Below, in pieces: positions 43,567 through 55,159 of a DNA stretch of 64,000 nucleotides; positions within the stretch are counted from its first letter, which is position 1, and every line of letters starts with the position of its first letter. A program made the position numbers and the translations under genes. The stretch lies in assembly GCA_030035585.1 (NCBI GenBank), contig CM057462.1, forward strand, positions 92,711,234 to 92,775,233, written 5' to 3'. Under the pieces are notes generated by a model. The model did not search any database, was not told the origin of the DNA, and saw only the letters and a program-made list of their open reading frames with translations. Source of the DNA: Dugong dugon. Taxonomy: Eukaryota; Chordata; Mammalia; Sirenia; Dugongidae.

Positions 43567-44370
43567 CCCTGCAACTCTTACCACTATCTTATTTTAGAGT
43601 GTTTTCATCACCCCAAAAAGAAACCCTGTATCCATTAGCGGTCACTCTCCATTCCCCTCTCCTCCAGCCCCTAGTAGCCACTAATCTGCTTTCTGACTCT
43701 GTGCATTAGCCTATTCTGGAGATTTCATGTAAGTGGAATTATTAGAATATGTAGCCTTTGGTGTCTCCCTTCTTCCACTTAGCATTACATTCCCATGTTG
43801 TAACATGCATCAGTAGTTCATTACTTTTCATGCCCAAATAATATCCCATTGTATGGACATACCACATTTGTTTATCCATTCATCTGACGGTACACGTTTG
43901 GGTTGTTTCTGCTTTTTGGCTATTATGAATAATGCTATTATGAACATTTATATACAGATATTTGTGTGAACATATGTTTTTCAATCCTGGGTATATTGAG
44001 AGTAGAATTCTTGGGTCATGTGCTAGTTCTGTGTTGACTTTTTGAGGAACTGCCAATCTGTTTTCCATAGTGACTGCATCATTTTACTTTCCCACAAGGA
44101 ATGTATGAGGGTTCCAATTTCTCCACGTTCTCACTAACACTTGTCCATCTTTTTGGTTATAGACATCCTAGTGGGTGTGAAGTAGCATTTTATTGTGGTT
44201 TTGGTTTACATTTTTCTAATGATCATGTTGAGCATCTTTTCATGTGCTTATTGGCCATTTGCATATCTTCCTTGAAGAAATGTCTATCCAAATTTGTTGC
44301 CCATTTTTAAATTGTTTATTTGTCTTTCTATTTTTTGTATTGTAATAGTGCTTTATGTATTTTGGATACT

Positions 44371-44555
44371 AGACCCTTATCAGAGCCCTGGTGGCATAGA
44401 GGTTAAGAGCCTGGCTGCTAACCATAAGGTTGGTAGTTCAAATCCACCAGCTGCTCCTTGGAAACCCTATGGAGCAGTTCTACACTCTGTCCTATAGGGT
44501 TGCTATGAGTCAGAACCGACTTGACGGCACCTAACAACAATAAGACCCTTATCAG
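44371..44555 (+). mobile_element. AfroSINE inside L1, perfect target duplication
   Basis: AGACCCTTATCAG at 44371-44383 and 44543-44555. Body 44384-44542 has the short plan but an ACAACAA tail instead of T-rich. Confidence 0.96.
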
Positions 44556-45130
44556 GTACGTGATTTGAAAATATTTTCTCCCATTCTGTGGGTTGTCTTT
44601 TCATTTTCTTCATAGTATTCTTTGAAGCACAAATTTTTTAATCTTGATGAAGTCAACTGTATCCCTTTTTTTCCTCTGGTTGCTTATGCTTTTGTTTCAT
44701 CTAAGAACCCATTGCTTAACTCAAGTTCATGAAGATTTACTTCTATTTTTCTTCTATGAGTTTTATAGGTTTAGCTCTTATGTTTAGTTCTTTGATCCAG
44801 TTTGAGCTAATTTCTGCATTTGGTATGAGGTAAGGGTCCAAATTCATTCTTTTGCATGTGAATATCCATTGTCCCAGCACCATTTGTTGAAAAGATTATT
44901 CTTTATCATTGAATTATCTTGGCATCTTCTTGAAAGCCAATTGACCATAAATATATGAGTTTACTGCTGGACTCTCAATTCTACTCCATCAATCTGTATG
45001 TCTTCCCTTATTCCAATTCCATGCAGTTTTGATTACTGTATATTTGTAATAACCTTTGAAATCAGGAAATGTGAGTTCTTTGTATCAGTCAGGTATTCAC
45101 CAGAGAAACAAAACTAGTGGGAGTTATATA

Positions 45131-45299
45131 TGGAAACCCTGGTGCATAGTGGTTAAGAGCTATGGCTGCTAACCAAAAGGTCGGCATTGGAATCCGCCAG
45201 GTGCTACTTGGAAACCCTATGGGGCAGTTCTACTCTGTCCTATAGGGTCGCTATGAATTGGAATCGATTCAATGGCAGTGGTTTTGGGTTTTTTGGTTT
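45131..45299 (+). mobile_element. AfroSINE, short T-tailed type
   Basis: GGAAACCCTGGTGCATAGTG to GTTTTGGGTTTTTTGGTTTA, next to a TA run. Confidence 0.93.
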
Positions 45300-45325
45300 A
45301 TATATATATATATATATATATATAC
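45299..45325. repeat. TA microsatellite
   Basis: Uninterrupted alternating TA of about 26 bases, in the old repeat where such runs are usual. Confidence 0.95.
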
Positions 45326-45342
45326 AAGCAGTTGTCTTACAG

Positions 45343-46694
45343 GATTATGTTATCGTTAGGTGCTGTCGAGTCAGTTCCCACTCATAGTGACTCTATGTAC
45401 AACAGAACGAAACACTGCCCTGTCCTGTGCCATCCTCACAATCATTGTTGTACTTGAGCCCATTGTCGCAGCCACTGTGTCAATCCATCTTATTGAAGAT
45501 CTTCCTCTGTTTCACTGACCTTCTACTTTACCAGGCATAGTGTCCTTCTCCAGGGACTGATCCCTCCTGATAACAAGTCCAAAGTATGTGAGATGTAGTC
45601 TCATCATCCTTGCTTCGAAGGAGCGTTCTGGCTGTACTTCTTCCAAGACAGATTATTCATTCTTTTAGCAGTCTATGGTATAGTCAATATTGTTCGCTGA
45701 CGCCATAATTCAAATGCCTCGATTCTTCTTCAGTCTTCCTTATTCGTTGTCCAGCTTTCCCATGCATACGAGGTGATTAAAAACACCATGGATTGGGTCA
45801 GATGCACCTTAGTCTTCAGGGTGACATCTTTGCCTTTTAACATTTTAAAGAGGACTTTTGCAGCAGATTCGCTCAATGCAATACATTGTTTGATTTCTTG
45901 ACTGCTGCTTCAATGGATGTTGATTGTGGATTCAATCTTTTCTCCATTTGTCATGATCTTGCTTATTGGTCCAGTTGTGAGGATTTTTATTTTCTTTATG
46001 TTGAGGTGTAATCCATGCCAAAGGCTATGGTCTTTGATCTTTGTCAGTATGTGCTTCAAGTCCTCTTCACTTTCAGCAAGCAAGGTTGCATCATCTGCAT
46101 ATCGCAGGTTGTTAGTGAGTCTTCCTCCAATCCTGATGCCATGTTCTTCTTCTTACAGTCCATCTTCTCGGATTTTTTGCTCAGCATACAGATTGAGTAA
46201 GTATGGTGAAAGGATACAACCCTGACACATACCTTTCCTGACTTTAAACCACACAGTATCCCTTCGTTCTGTTTAAACGACTGCCTCTTGACCTATGTGC
46301 AGGTTCCTCATGAGCACAATTAAGTGTTCTGGAATTCCCATTCTTAGCAATGTCATCCATAATTTGTTATGATCCACAAAGTCGAATGCCTTAGCATAGT
46401 CAGTAAAACACAGGTAAACATCTTTCTGGTATTCTCTGCTTTCAGCTAGGATCTGCCTGACATCAGTAACGATATGCCTTGTTCTACATCCTCTTCTGAA
46501 CCCGGCTTGAATTTCTGGCAGTTCCCTGTCTACGTACGGCTGCAGCTGCTTTTGAATGATCTTCAGCAAAATTTTACTTGCATGTGATATTAATGATATT
46601 GTTCAATAATTTCTGCATTCGGTTGGCTCACCTTTCTTTGAAATAGGCATAAATATGGGTCTCTTCCAGTTGGTTGGCCAGGTAACTGATTATG
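45343..46694 (-). mobile_element. RTE-type LINE, 5'-truncated, minus strand
   Basis: Body 45350-46687 between GATTATG repeats at 45343-45349 and 46688-46694. The minus strand encodes the RT region: at 46273-46569 it reads YLCFTDYAKAFDFVDHNKLW and RELPEIQAGFRRG. The rest down to the 3' tail is broken by stops. The antisense open frame at 45917-46225 is not a gene. Confidence 0.94.
46273..46569 (-). pseudogene. RTE reverse transcriptase fragment
   Basis: A 98-codon open frame of the RT palm, with DYAKAFDFVDHNK holding the first catalytic Asp region and EYQKDVYLCF before it. The downstream half with the YADD box is in other frames. Better kept than the copy at 17445 in this stretch. Confidence 0.88.
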
Positions 46695-48227
46695 GGATCT
46701 GGCTGATCAAGTGCAAAATCTGTAGAATAGGCTGTCAGGAAAGGCTGGCTGGAAACTCTCAGGCAGGAGATAACACTGTAGTCCACAGGTGGAATTTCTT
46801 CTTCCTCAGGGATACCTCAGTTTTGTTCTTAAGACTTTTCAACTTATTGGATCAAGCCCACCCACTTATCAAGGATAATATCCTTTACTTAAAGTCATAT
46901 GATTGTAGATATTAATCACATCCACAAAATACCTTCATAGCAATACCTAGATTAGTGTTTGAATAATTGGGGACTATACCTTGCCAAGTGACATATAAAA
47001 GCGATTATTATGACCTCCAATTTTGTTTTTCTTTTTCAAGATTGTTTTGGCTATTCTGAGTCCCTTGTATTTCCATATAAATCTTAGGGTTAACTTAATT
47101 TCATTTTCAGATTATTTGTTTCTACTGTATAGAGATTCAGTTGATTTTCATATATTGATCTTATATCCTGCTGCTTTGGTGGACTCATTTATTAGTGCTA
47201 ATGGATTTTTTGTTTTTGTTTTTTCTTTTTGTGAATTCCTTTGGATTTTATATATGCAAGATCATGGCATCTGCAAATAGAGATAGTTTTACTTCTTTCT
47301 TTCTAATCTGGATATGTTTTATTTCTTTTTCTTGCTTTAATTGCCCTGGTTAGAACTTCCGGTACAATGCTGAATAGAAGTGGAAAGAGTGGATATCCTT
47401 ATTTCTTTCAGTCTTTCACCATTGACTATGAAGTTAGCTGTGGGTTTTTCATAGATGCCCTTATAAGTTTGAGAAAGTTCCCTTCTATTCTTCCTTTTTA
47501 AGTTTTTTTTTTTAAATGAAATTGTATCACACTTTGGCAGATGCTTTTTCTGTATCTGTTGAGACAGTCATATTCTTTTTGTCCTTCATATGTCCTTTAA
47601 TATGGTATGTTATTACATTGATTGATTTTTGTACGTTAATCCAAGCTTGCATTCCTGGAATAATTCCCCCTTGGTCACAGTGTTCTAACCTTTTAGTATG
47701 TTGCTGGATTCAACTTCCTACTATTTTGTTAAAGATGTTTGCTTCTGTAATCATAAAAGAGATTGATCTGTAGTTTTCTTTTCTTGTGATGTCTTTGTCT
47801 AGTGTTGGTATCAGAATAATATTGGCCTCATAGAATGAATTGGGATGTATTTTCTCGTCTTCTATGTTTTGAAGAGTTTGTGAGGGATTTGTGTTAATTT
47901 TTCTTTAAATGTTTAGTATATTTCACCACTAACGCCACCTGGGCCTGGACTTTTCTTTTTGGAAAATTTTAAATTACTATTTCGACCTCTTTATTTATTA
48001 TAGGTCTATTCAGATTTTCTATTTCTTCTTGAGTCAGTATTGGTAGTTTGTGTTTTTCTAGGCATTTGTCTACTTTGTATGGGTTATATAAGGTGTTGGC
48101 ATATAGTTTTTATTGGATTTCTTTATAATCCTTTTTATTTCTGTAAGGTCAGTAGTGACGTTCCCTCTCATTCCTGATTTTAGTAACTTGAGTCTTTTTC
48201 TTTCTTGGTCAGTCTAGCTAATCTAGC

Positions 48228-48290
48228 TAAAAAAAACAAAAACCAAACCCATTGCTGTCCAGTTGATTCTGACACATAGCGACCCTATAG
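48228..48290 (-). mobile_element. SINE tail fragment inside L1
   Basis: AAAACCAAACCCATTGCTGT, then TAGCGACCCTA, between TAGCTAAA repeats. It contains only the last ~50 bases of the SINE, so it is a strongly 5'-truncated insertion. Confidence 0.8.
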
Positions 48291-48493
48291 CTAAAGGTTT
48301 GTTAATTTTGTTGATCTTTTCAAAGACCTAACTTCTGTTGAAAACTGGACATTTTAAATAATACAATGTGGCAGCTTTGGAAATCAGATCCCCTCCCTTC
48401 TGGTGATGCTGTGCATTCTTGTTGTTGCTGTTTATTTAGTGACATTCCTGGACTAATTCTGCATAGTCTGTATTCCCTGTTACATGTGGCCGC

Positions 48494-48725
48494 TGAAGTA
48501 TCTGTTTTGCCAGTATCCCGTTGCCTTCGAGTCAATTCCAACTCATGGTGACCCTAAAGGACAGAATAGAACTGCCGCATAGGATTTCCAAGGCTGTAAA
48601 TGTTTCAGGAAGCAGACTGCCACATCTTTCTCCCGTGGAGTGACTGACGGTTTTGAACCGTTGACCTTTCAGTTAGCAGCCAAGTGCTTTAACCACTGCA
48701 CAACCAGGGCTCTTTGAAGTATCTG
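48494..48725 (-). mobile_element. AfroSINE with perfect target duplication
   Basis: TGAAGTATCTG at 48494-48504 and 48715-48725. Body has the extended centre (TTTCAGGAAGCAGACTGCC). Confidence 0.96.
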
Positions 48726-48740
48726 CTTAGTTAGCTTTAA

Positions 48741-48950
48741 AAAAGAAAAAACTGCCACAGAGTCTGTTCCAACTCATGAAGACCCTATGTGTGTCAGAGT
48801 AGAACTGTGCTTCATAGGGTTTTCAATGGCTTATTTTTTTTGGAAGTAGATCACCAGGCCTTTCTTCCAGTGTTCCTCTGGGTGAACTTGAACTTCTAAC
48901 CTTTTGGCTAGCATATGAGAACATTAACCGTTTGTACCACCCAGGGGCTC
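48741..48950 (-). mobile_element. AfroSINE, full-length type
   Basis: AAAGAAAAAACTGCCACAGA to TACCACCCAGGGGCTCC, with GGAAGTAGATCACCAGGCC. Confidence 0.93.
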
Positions 48951-49689
48951 CATAGATAACTTAGTGATCAGCTAATGATAGGACAGAGATGTCCTTAAAC
49001 CAGTAAATGTCTCAGCCTTTGCCAAAGGGCTCCACGTATGTATCGGGGTATACTTCAATTCTCCAACAGTTTACAGCTCAGTCTTTGCTTTCGCTTCTTG
49101 TTTGTGCAGGGCCTAAAGATTTGCTAGAAGTGAGAGAGGGCTTTATCAGCTCTTTTCCTAGGCGTGCATAAGCGTGGCCTTCTAGATTCTCAGGAATATG
49201 TCAGAGCTTTTCAAAGTCCCTATGGACATCTCATTCCCTAGATCTTCCTTTTAAGCTTTTTGGCCAAACTCTTGTTTGCCCCAACTAGTATAGCCACCTC
49301 AGCAACTGTGACTTTTTTCAGAACATGCCCTGGGTATAGGGCTTTTCTCACTGAAGATCTTTGAGTCCAGTCAAATAAAGGCAAGTCCTGTGAATGGGGC
49401 TTTTCCAGAGAGCCGTTAGACAGGTCAAATTCTGCCAATTCTCCAGAGATGGAGCCTTTGAGGAGCTCCAAACTCACTCTGCTTCCTCCAGTGGCTACTA
49501 GGCTACTGGTTTTCAAGGCTACTGCAGAGCCTTGGAGCAATGGAGAAGGAGATGGGAATAGGGTAAGTTTAAACACCACAGAACTCTCACTTCTTACCAA
49601 ATTTCAGCTGTTTGTTCATGAATAAATGCTCTTAGAAGGCCTATGGGGCCCCAAGGGTGTTGTTCTTCATGAGAGCTTCTTTTTGCCAA

Positions 49690-49860
49690 ACCTCTTCCCA
49701 AGGACAAGGCAATGTGCTGTGATTTTTACATGCATTATCTCTCTGTTCCAGAACAGCTTTCCAGGGAAGATATTCTGATCCTTCCGTTACAAAAGAGTAA
49801 ACTGAGGCTCAGAGGGGTTAAATGCCTTTAATTGGACCTAGTTCAGATCTGACTTCTTCA
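49690..49860 (-). repeat. MIR remnant
   Basis: AGTAAACTGAGGCTCAGAGG and ATTTTTACATGCATTATCTC. Confidence 0.7.
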
Positions 49861-50044
49861 GTTTTAATCTTTTAGGATCATTAAATTGATCTATTTGATT
49901 CTAGTGAAGCCTGAGAAGCAACAATATTATAACTCATATTTACTTTTGCTTGAGCCCCTTTACCCAGCCAGTATGTAGCTTCAACTTTCCGATTGTCCAG
50001 TAGGCAAACAGATCCACTCTAGCAATTGATCCGTTTAAGCATTG

Positions 50045-50165
50045 ATTCAGTTTAACAAACATTTATCAATCACCTATAAAGTGCCAGGACTTAGCCAAGC
50101 TCTGTGGAAACTACAGAGACTAAATTTAGCCCTCAAGCCACTTATCCAGTGTGCTGGGGATTGGA
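50045..50165 (-). repeat. L2-type remnant
   Basis: TTTAACAAACATTTATCAAT and AGTGCCAGGACTTAGCCAAG. Confidence 0.6.
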
Positions 50166-50224
50166 AAAACAGGCCTCCCATACCATGAGCAAGCGCTGTC
50201 AATTAGCCACCCACTCTCCTCTAT

Positions 50225-51110
50225 CTCCACTTACTATCTAGTCTAAACCACCATCATGTCTTGTTTAAAATTCTATAGCAGCCTTGGGGATGATTTCCTT
50301 CTCCCACCTTGCTTTCTACAGGCTATTTCTCATCACAGGAACGAGTGACCTTTTTAAAATATCCTGTGCCTTGTTAAAACCCCCTAAGGACTTCCCATCC
50401 CATTTACAATAGATTCCCAGCTCCTTGCCCTGGCCTGTAAGGCTCCCTGTTTACCTCATGGCCTCCTCTTATTCTACTCTCACCTCAGTCATTCAGCTCT
50501 AGCCACACTGGACATGGTTCTATTGCTTGAACAATCTAGATGCATTCCTTGGGCTATAGGACCTCTGCACTCTGCCTGGAGTGCCTTGTCCCCACATCTT
50601 TGCATGGCTTCCTCCTTCTTGTCATTAATTTCTCACCTAAAACGTCACCTCTTCAGAAAGTTCTGACCCCTGAATCTAAAGTAGCCCTCACTCACTCTTT
50701 ATCATATGTTGTTGTTGTTGGGTGCCGTAGAGTCATTTCCAACTCATTGTGACCCTATATAACCGAGTAGAACTGCTCCATAGGGTTGCCTAGGCTGTAA
50801 TCTTTGTGGGAGCAGATCACCAGGTGTTTTCTCCCATGTAGTGGCTGATGGGTTCGAACTGCCGACCTTTCAGTTAGGAGCAGAGCGCTTAATCATTGTA
50901 CCACCAGGGTTCCTTCTTTATCATGTAACTCTGCCTTATTTCTGTCAGAGTATTTATCACTGTCAGACATTTTCCTTTTTATTCATTTTATTTATTTGTC
51001 TTTCCTTGCTATAAGATAAGCCCCAGGAAATCAGGGACTTTCTCTGCCTTATACACCCCTCTATCTCCTACAACATAGCCAGCATTCAGTAAATATTCCT
51101 TGAAGAAAAG
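50225..51110 (+). repeat. L2 3' end, long, split by a SINE
   Basis: GCCTGGAGTGCCTTGTCCCC, AAAACGTCACCTCTTCAGAA, CAGGGACTTTCTCTGCCTTA and CAGTAAATATTCCTTGAA give the L2 3'-UTR order over about 680 bp of own sequence. Confidence 0.8.
50702..50927 (-). mobile_element. AfroSINE inside L2
   Basis: Body about 50712-50913, GTTGTTGTTGGGTGCCGTAG to GTACCACCAGGGTTCC. Flanks CTTTATCATAT and CTTTATCATGT. Confidence 0.94.
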
Positions 51111-51201
51111 AAAAGAAAATTAGCACTTAAGTGCCCTCTTCTATTATATGGTGGTAACAGTACTTACAGGATTGTCATTGGCAGAAATAGTGAATGTGAA
51201 G

Positions 51202-51362
51202 TACAAAACCAAACCCATTGCTGTTGAGTCGATTCTGACTCATAGTGACCCTGTAGGACAGAGTAGAACTGCCCCATAAGGTTTCCAAGGAGCAGCTGTT
51301 GGATTTGAACCACTGACATTTTGGTTAGCAGCTGAGCTTTTAACCACTGCACCAGCAGGGCT
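51202..51362 (-). mobile_element. AfroSINE, short type, first of a pair
   Basis: GTACAAAACCAAACCCATTG to GCACCAGCAGGGCTCC. Confidence 0.93.
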
Positions 51363-51547
51363 CCACTTAACACTTAAAAAAAAAAAAAGAAAACCAAGCC
51401 AAACTCATTACCATAGCGGCCCTATAGGACAGAGTAGAACTGTCCCATAGGGTTTCCAAGGAGCAGCTGGTGGATTCGAACTGCCAACCTTTTGGTTAGC
51501 AGCCGAACTCTTAACCACTACACCACCAGGTCTCCACTTAACACTTA
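51363..51547 (-). mobile_element. AfroSINE, short T-tailed, second of a pair
   Basis: CACTTAACACTTA repeats on both sides, immediately after the first SINE's head. Body has the A-run at the left (its T-tail on the minus strand) and the GTACACCACC-type head at the right. Confidence 0.93.
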
Positions 51548-51767
51548 GTATGCAATAAATATTTCTCAAATGAATAAGATAATATTTATTGACTAACTAA
51601 CTTTCATCTGTCTTATGACATATGAAAAAACCTAGCATGGGGCCTGATATATAATTAGAGTTCAATGAATTTAAATTGTATTTTTTTCTTTTATTTCATC
51701 CTCTGAGGTCTCCTGCAGAATCAGTCAGTAAAAAGATCATGGTTAAAAAATAAAAAGCAAGCAAAAA

Positions 51768-51875
51768 ACATGTATCTATCTCACAGGATTGTTGTAAAGA
51801 TAAAAGGAAACAATAAGATGATACATATAAAATCGCTAGCACTGTCTCTGGCCCCTAATAAGAGCTTAATGTTGA
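51768..51875 (+). repeat. MIR 3' fragment
   Basis: CTCACAGGATTGTTGTAAAG and CTGTCTCTGGCCCCTAATAA. Confidence 0.7.
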
Positions 51876-52871
51876 CTAACATCATCATCATAATTATCGT
51901 TGTTGTTATCATTGCTATTTGCGCAAAGAGGTGATACCTTCTTACCAGCCGGAGTCCTTCTGCTGGACAACATTCTCTGGCATGAACCCCAGCGGAGACC
52001 TTGAAGTCTTTATTTTCTTTCCTCTCATCGGCCTTTGGCTACAGTCCCTTTCTGCAGAAAGACAAAAGTGGCCAGCTTTTGACAAATTCTTTCCCTGTCT
52101 GATCTGTTTCCAAGTCTCAGCCAAAGTGAAGAAGTGTAGCTAGGTGCTGCCTGAACCCAGGAAGTGATAATGTAATTTTCAGCTCAAGATAAACTCAAGG
52201 ATAACTTTCAACACAGCTATTCAGGCAGTTTAGGGGTGGAGACGCCTTGTAGAGAGGAAACCAGGAAATCACTCAGCAGCTAGGCTAGGACAGAGAGGGC
52301 CATAGCTCCAGTGAAGCAGCCAACCTCTGTCTCTTCATCAAACTGCCTTAGACTCAGTGCTCTGCAGAGACGGGGCAGATGGAGGGAATGTGGAGAGATT
52401 AGATAAGAAGGATTTTTCAATCCCAGTGGGGAGTAGATCCAAAACTAGAGAGGCTGAGAAGCCAAGCTCTTCCGTCCCAATCCACACCCATCACTCAACC
52501 ATCCCCACTGTATGAATAGGGTGTGGAAAGCTTCCAATTAAAACAATACTTGTGAATATTGGCATGGCATAAGTTTGCATGCAAGGCACATTTAAGGAGA
52601 GAAGGGGGATGATAAATCCTTGCCTTACAGGAGCACATATTCTGAAAGCTTGTCCACCAGACCTTCAGCTTCTCAATCTGAATGTATCTCCTCCACTTAG
52701 CACGTAGTAGATGTTCTACAAATGTGTGTTATATTGAACATCAAAAGTCTCTGTCCTGGAATCTTTTCTCTACATATTACAAAGCTGTATTCATTTCTTT
52801 AACACACTTCTATCAAGATTTTTCTATGTTCCACGTGTTTGATTCTTAGAAGTTCTTTTTTAAGTCGTACA
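51876..52871. other. repeat-poor intron
   Basis: About 1 kb without a recognisable element or supported exon. Confidence 0.4.
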
Positions 52872-53072
52872 AGTGGGTAACCGGTTGCCATCGTCAGGTT
52901 GATTCCAACTCACTGCAACCTTATGTGTATCAGAGTAGAACTTTTCAATGGCTGATTTTTCAGCAGTAGATCACCAGGCCTTTCTTCCGGGGTGCGTCTG
53001 AATGGACTTAAACCTCCAACCTTTCAGTTAGTAACCAAACACATTGACCGTTTGCACCATCCAGGGACTCCT
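52872..53072 (-). mobile_element. AfroSINE, diverged
   Basis: AACCGGTTGCCATCGTCAGG to CACCATCCAGGGACTCC, with GCAGTAGATCACCAGGCC and a small internal deletion. Confidence 0.91.
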
Positions 53073-53254
53073 TACAGCGGGGTACTAGTCAGTGATTTTC
53101 TGTCATTTACACTTTCCCTTCCTGCATTTATAAAGGTTAATATCAGTTTCTGCCTTGGATTCGGGAGCAAGTATCTTTCAAGAAATGGATAAAATCTTCA
53201 CCCTAACCAGGTCTGTGGATGAGCTAAAATCCCTAGAGGCATCAAAGTGTGGTT

Positions 53255-53392
53255 TAGAGCAATGCTTCTCAAATTGTAATGTACGTACAAATCACCTAGG
53301 GATGTTGTTAAACTGCAGATTCTGAAAGAGAAAGTCTGAGGTGAGGCGGAGACTGCATTTCTGGCATCATCACAGGAGGGATTGTCCACAGA
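53255..53392 (+). mobile_element. MER5A-like hAT remnant
   Basis: GCAATGCTTCTCAAATTGTA at the left, AAATCACCTAGGGATGTTGT next and a GACTTTGAGCAGCAAG end; the termini form an imperfect inverted pair. Confidence 0.7.
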
Positions 53393-53590
53393 CTTTGAGC
53401 AGCAAGAGTTTAGAGGAAAGGCACCTGCTTAGGTTCTAGTCCTTACTGTGTCAGTCAGTGGCAGGTAACCCTGGGCAAATTGCTTACCCTCTCTGGGCCT
53501 CAGTTTCCTTATTTGCAAACTGAGGAACTCAGGCTCAATATCTTCTAAGATTTCTTCTAACTATAATTCCCTGAATCGTTGAAACTCAGT
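53393..53590 (+). repeat. MIR remnant
   Basis: CTGGGCAAATTGCTTACCCT and GGGCCTCAGTTTCCTTATTT. Confidence 0.8.
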
Positions 53591-54258
53591 TTGCTATTTC
53601 TATTATTCAAGTTCTGAATTGCATGCAGTTTGCTCTTGGGTTCACCTTCTCTGCCCTCTTGTGTTAATATTCCTCTTGTATCTGTCATACGTTTCCATTC
53701 CTGCCAAACAAGATCTTTTCTAGTCAGATTCAATCTCTGAGAGAGAGTTTACAGGATCTCCCACATGGGAGCTCCCCCTTAAATTCTGAAGTAACCTCAT
53801 AGTATCTGTGCTTGCCTGGGCGAAAGGGAAATTACTTGTGAGTAAATTCGTTTTGCTGGTCAGTAGCAGGCTCTGCTTTCCCCATGTTAAATATAATAGA
53901 ATTTCCTCCCTGATTTTTTAGCTAGGCTCTGCCTTGTGGGCCAAGTGCCTCTGTTTGAAGTTGAGCAAGGATCGCAGCAAGAGGCAGTGTGATGTGGTGG
54001 TGGAGACAGACCCCTGATGTTTTCACACTGATGTTTTTAAAGCGCTGATCAGGTGACCTTGTTGTCTGAGTGGCAGACCTCGAAGACAGATGGGAAAATA
54101 AGGATCCTTGTTTGCATCTGTGACTTGGGAATGCAGGTTCATTGTTGATTCATCACATTTTGTGCTTCATAGAGTTTTCTAAGGGAAACAGCTAAATCTC
54201 ACAACAAACACAGTTAATGAAATGTTAAGAAAAATCTTGATTACGTTAAAGTGTAGCT
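53591..54258. other. intronic sequence, no repeat recognised
   Basis: Nothing supported. Confidence 0.4.
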
Positions 54259-54397
54259 AAGCATAATGACTCTACAGGACAGTGTAGAACTGCCCCATAG
54301 GGTTTCCAAGGAGTGCCTGGTGTATTTGAACTGCCGAGCTTTTGATTAGCAGCTGAACTCTTGACCGTCACACCGCCAGGGTTTCAAAGCATGATGA
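54259..54397 (-). mobile_element. AfroSINE lacking its 3' tail
   Basis: Body about 54270-54386, from CTCTACAGGACAGTGTAGAA to CACACCGCCAGGGTTTC. The flanks AAGCATAATGA and AAGCATGATGA look like a target duplication although the usual tail is missing. Confidence 0.88.
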
Positions 54398-54530
54398 TCA
54401 ATTCTTTGCATAAACGATAAGTAATTAGCATTTGGCTTTTTCAGACTAATGTTCAGCCTTCTTTCTTTGTTAATTCTCTGGTCTTTATCATCAATGTCTG
54501 TATGGACAGTTTCATATCCTTGTTTCTCTT

Positions 54531-54559
54531 CACACACACACACACACACACGCACACAT
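54531..54559. repeat. CA microsatellite
   Basis: Alternating CA of about 26 bases with one CG interruption. Confidence 0.95.
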
Positions 54560-54587
54560 CCCAACTGCTCCAACTGCAACAACCCAA

Positions 54588-54750
54588 ACCAAAGAACCCA
54601 TGGCCATCGAGTCAATTCCGACTCATAGTGACCCTACAGAACAGAGTAGAACTGCCCCATAGAGTTTCCAAGGAGCGCCTGGTAGATTCAAACTGCAGAC
54701 CTTTTGGTTAGCAGCTGTAGCTCTTAAGCACTATGCCACCAGGGTTTCCA
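54588..54750 (-). mobile_element. AfroSINE, short type
   Basis: CCAAAGAACCCATGGCCATC to ATGCCACCAGGGTTTCC. Confidence 0.94.
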
Positions 54751-54771
54751 CTGCAACACCAGGGTCCCATT

Positions 54772-54935
54772 ATCTAGGGAAGTGCTTCACAACTCAAGCT
54801 ATAGATTACAACCACTCTGGGGGCTTCAAAAAATACCTATGCTTAGGCTCTACTCCAGACAAATTAAATCAGCAACATTTAGGATGGTGCCAAAACGTGC
54901 TTTTTTATCAAAGCTCCCCAACTAATTTCAACACA
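54772..54935 (+). mobile_element. MER5-type hAT remnant
   Basis: GAAGTGCTTCACAACTCAAG, GCTTAGGCTCTACTCCAGAC and AGCTCCCCAACTAATTTCAA. Confidence 0.6.
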
Positions 54936-55159
54936 TTTTTATCAAGCTTCTTCTATGTTCTACGTGCATGCAGCCAGATTTGAGAAACACCAGCCTCGGG
55001 CCTATGCTGTATATTCCACAGGTCTTCTCGCCTCCCTCTTCCAGCCCTAGAAGACCTACATTAGCCTCCCCAGTTCTACCTGTCTGCCTCAGTACCTTAT
55101 TGTAGATACGAAAGGGCTTGAAGCAGCATAAACTCTGCCTGGATAATCTCATACCTACA

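Larger units (their letters stand above)
45084..47008. repeat. old repeat inside L1, itself split
   Basis: Left part 45084-45130 (TATCAGTCAGGTATTCACCA); right part 46695-47008 (GGGATCTGGCTGATCAAGTG, AAGTCATATGATTGTAGATA). L1 resumes at TTTCAAGATTGTTTTGGCTA. I know the pattern as a common old repeat but cannot name it. Confidence 0.55.
43264..48365 (-). mobile_element. L1 (old), minus strand, heavily interrupted
   Basis: The plus strand runs backwards through L1: 3' UTR at 43264-44080, then ORF2 C-terminal and reverse-transcriptase regions up to about 48365 (CAGATTTTCTATTTCTTCTT, GTTGATCTTTTCAAAGACCT). Insertions are at 43369-43566, 44384-44542, 45084-47008 and 48228-48290. With those removed, about 2.8 kb of L1 remains. 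No long frame survives. Confidence 0.9.
48366..49620. repeat. probable old dispersed repeat with SINE insertions
   Basis: GGACATTTTAAATAATACAA onward and GATTCTCAGGAATATGTCAG, GGTCAAATTCTGCCAATTCT resemble sequence I associate with old mammalian repeats. The 120-codon minus frame at 49238-49600 lies in it and is not called. Confidence 0.4.

Noticed and set aside
45917..46225. 102-codon open frame on the plus strand
   Set aside because: It is antisense to the RTE reverse transcriptase.
49238..49600. 120-codon open frame on the minus strand
   Set aside because: No recognisable domain and it lies in probable repeat sequence.
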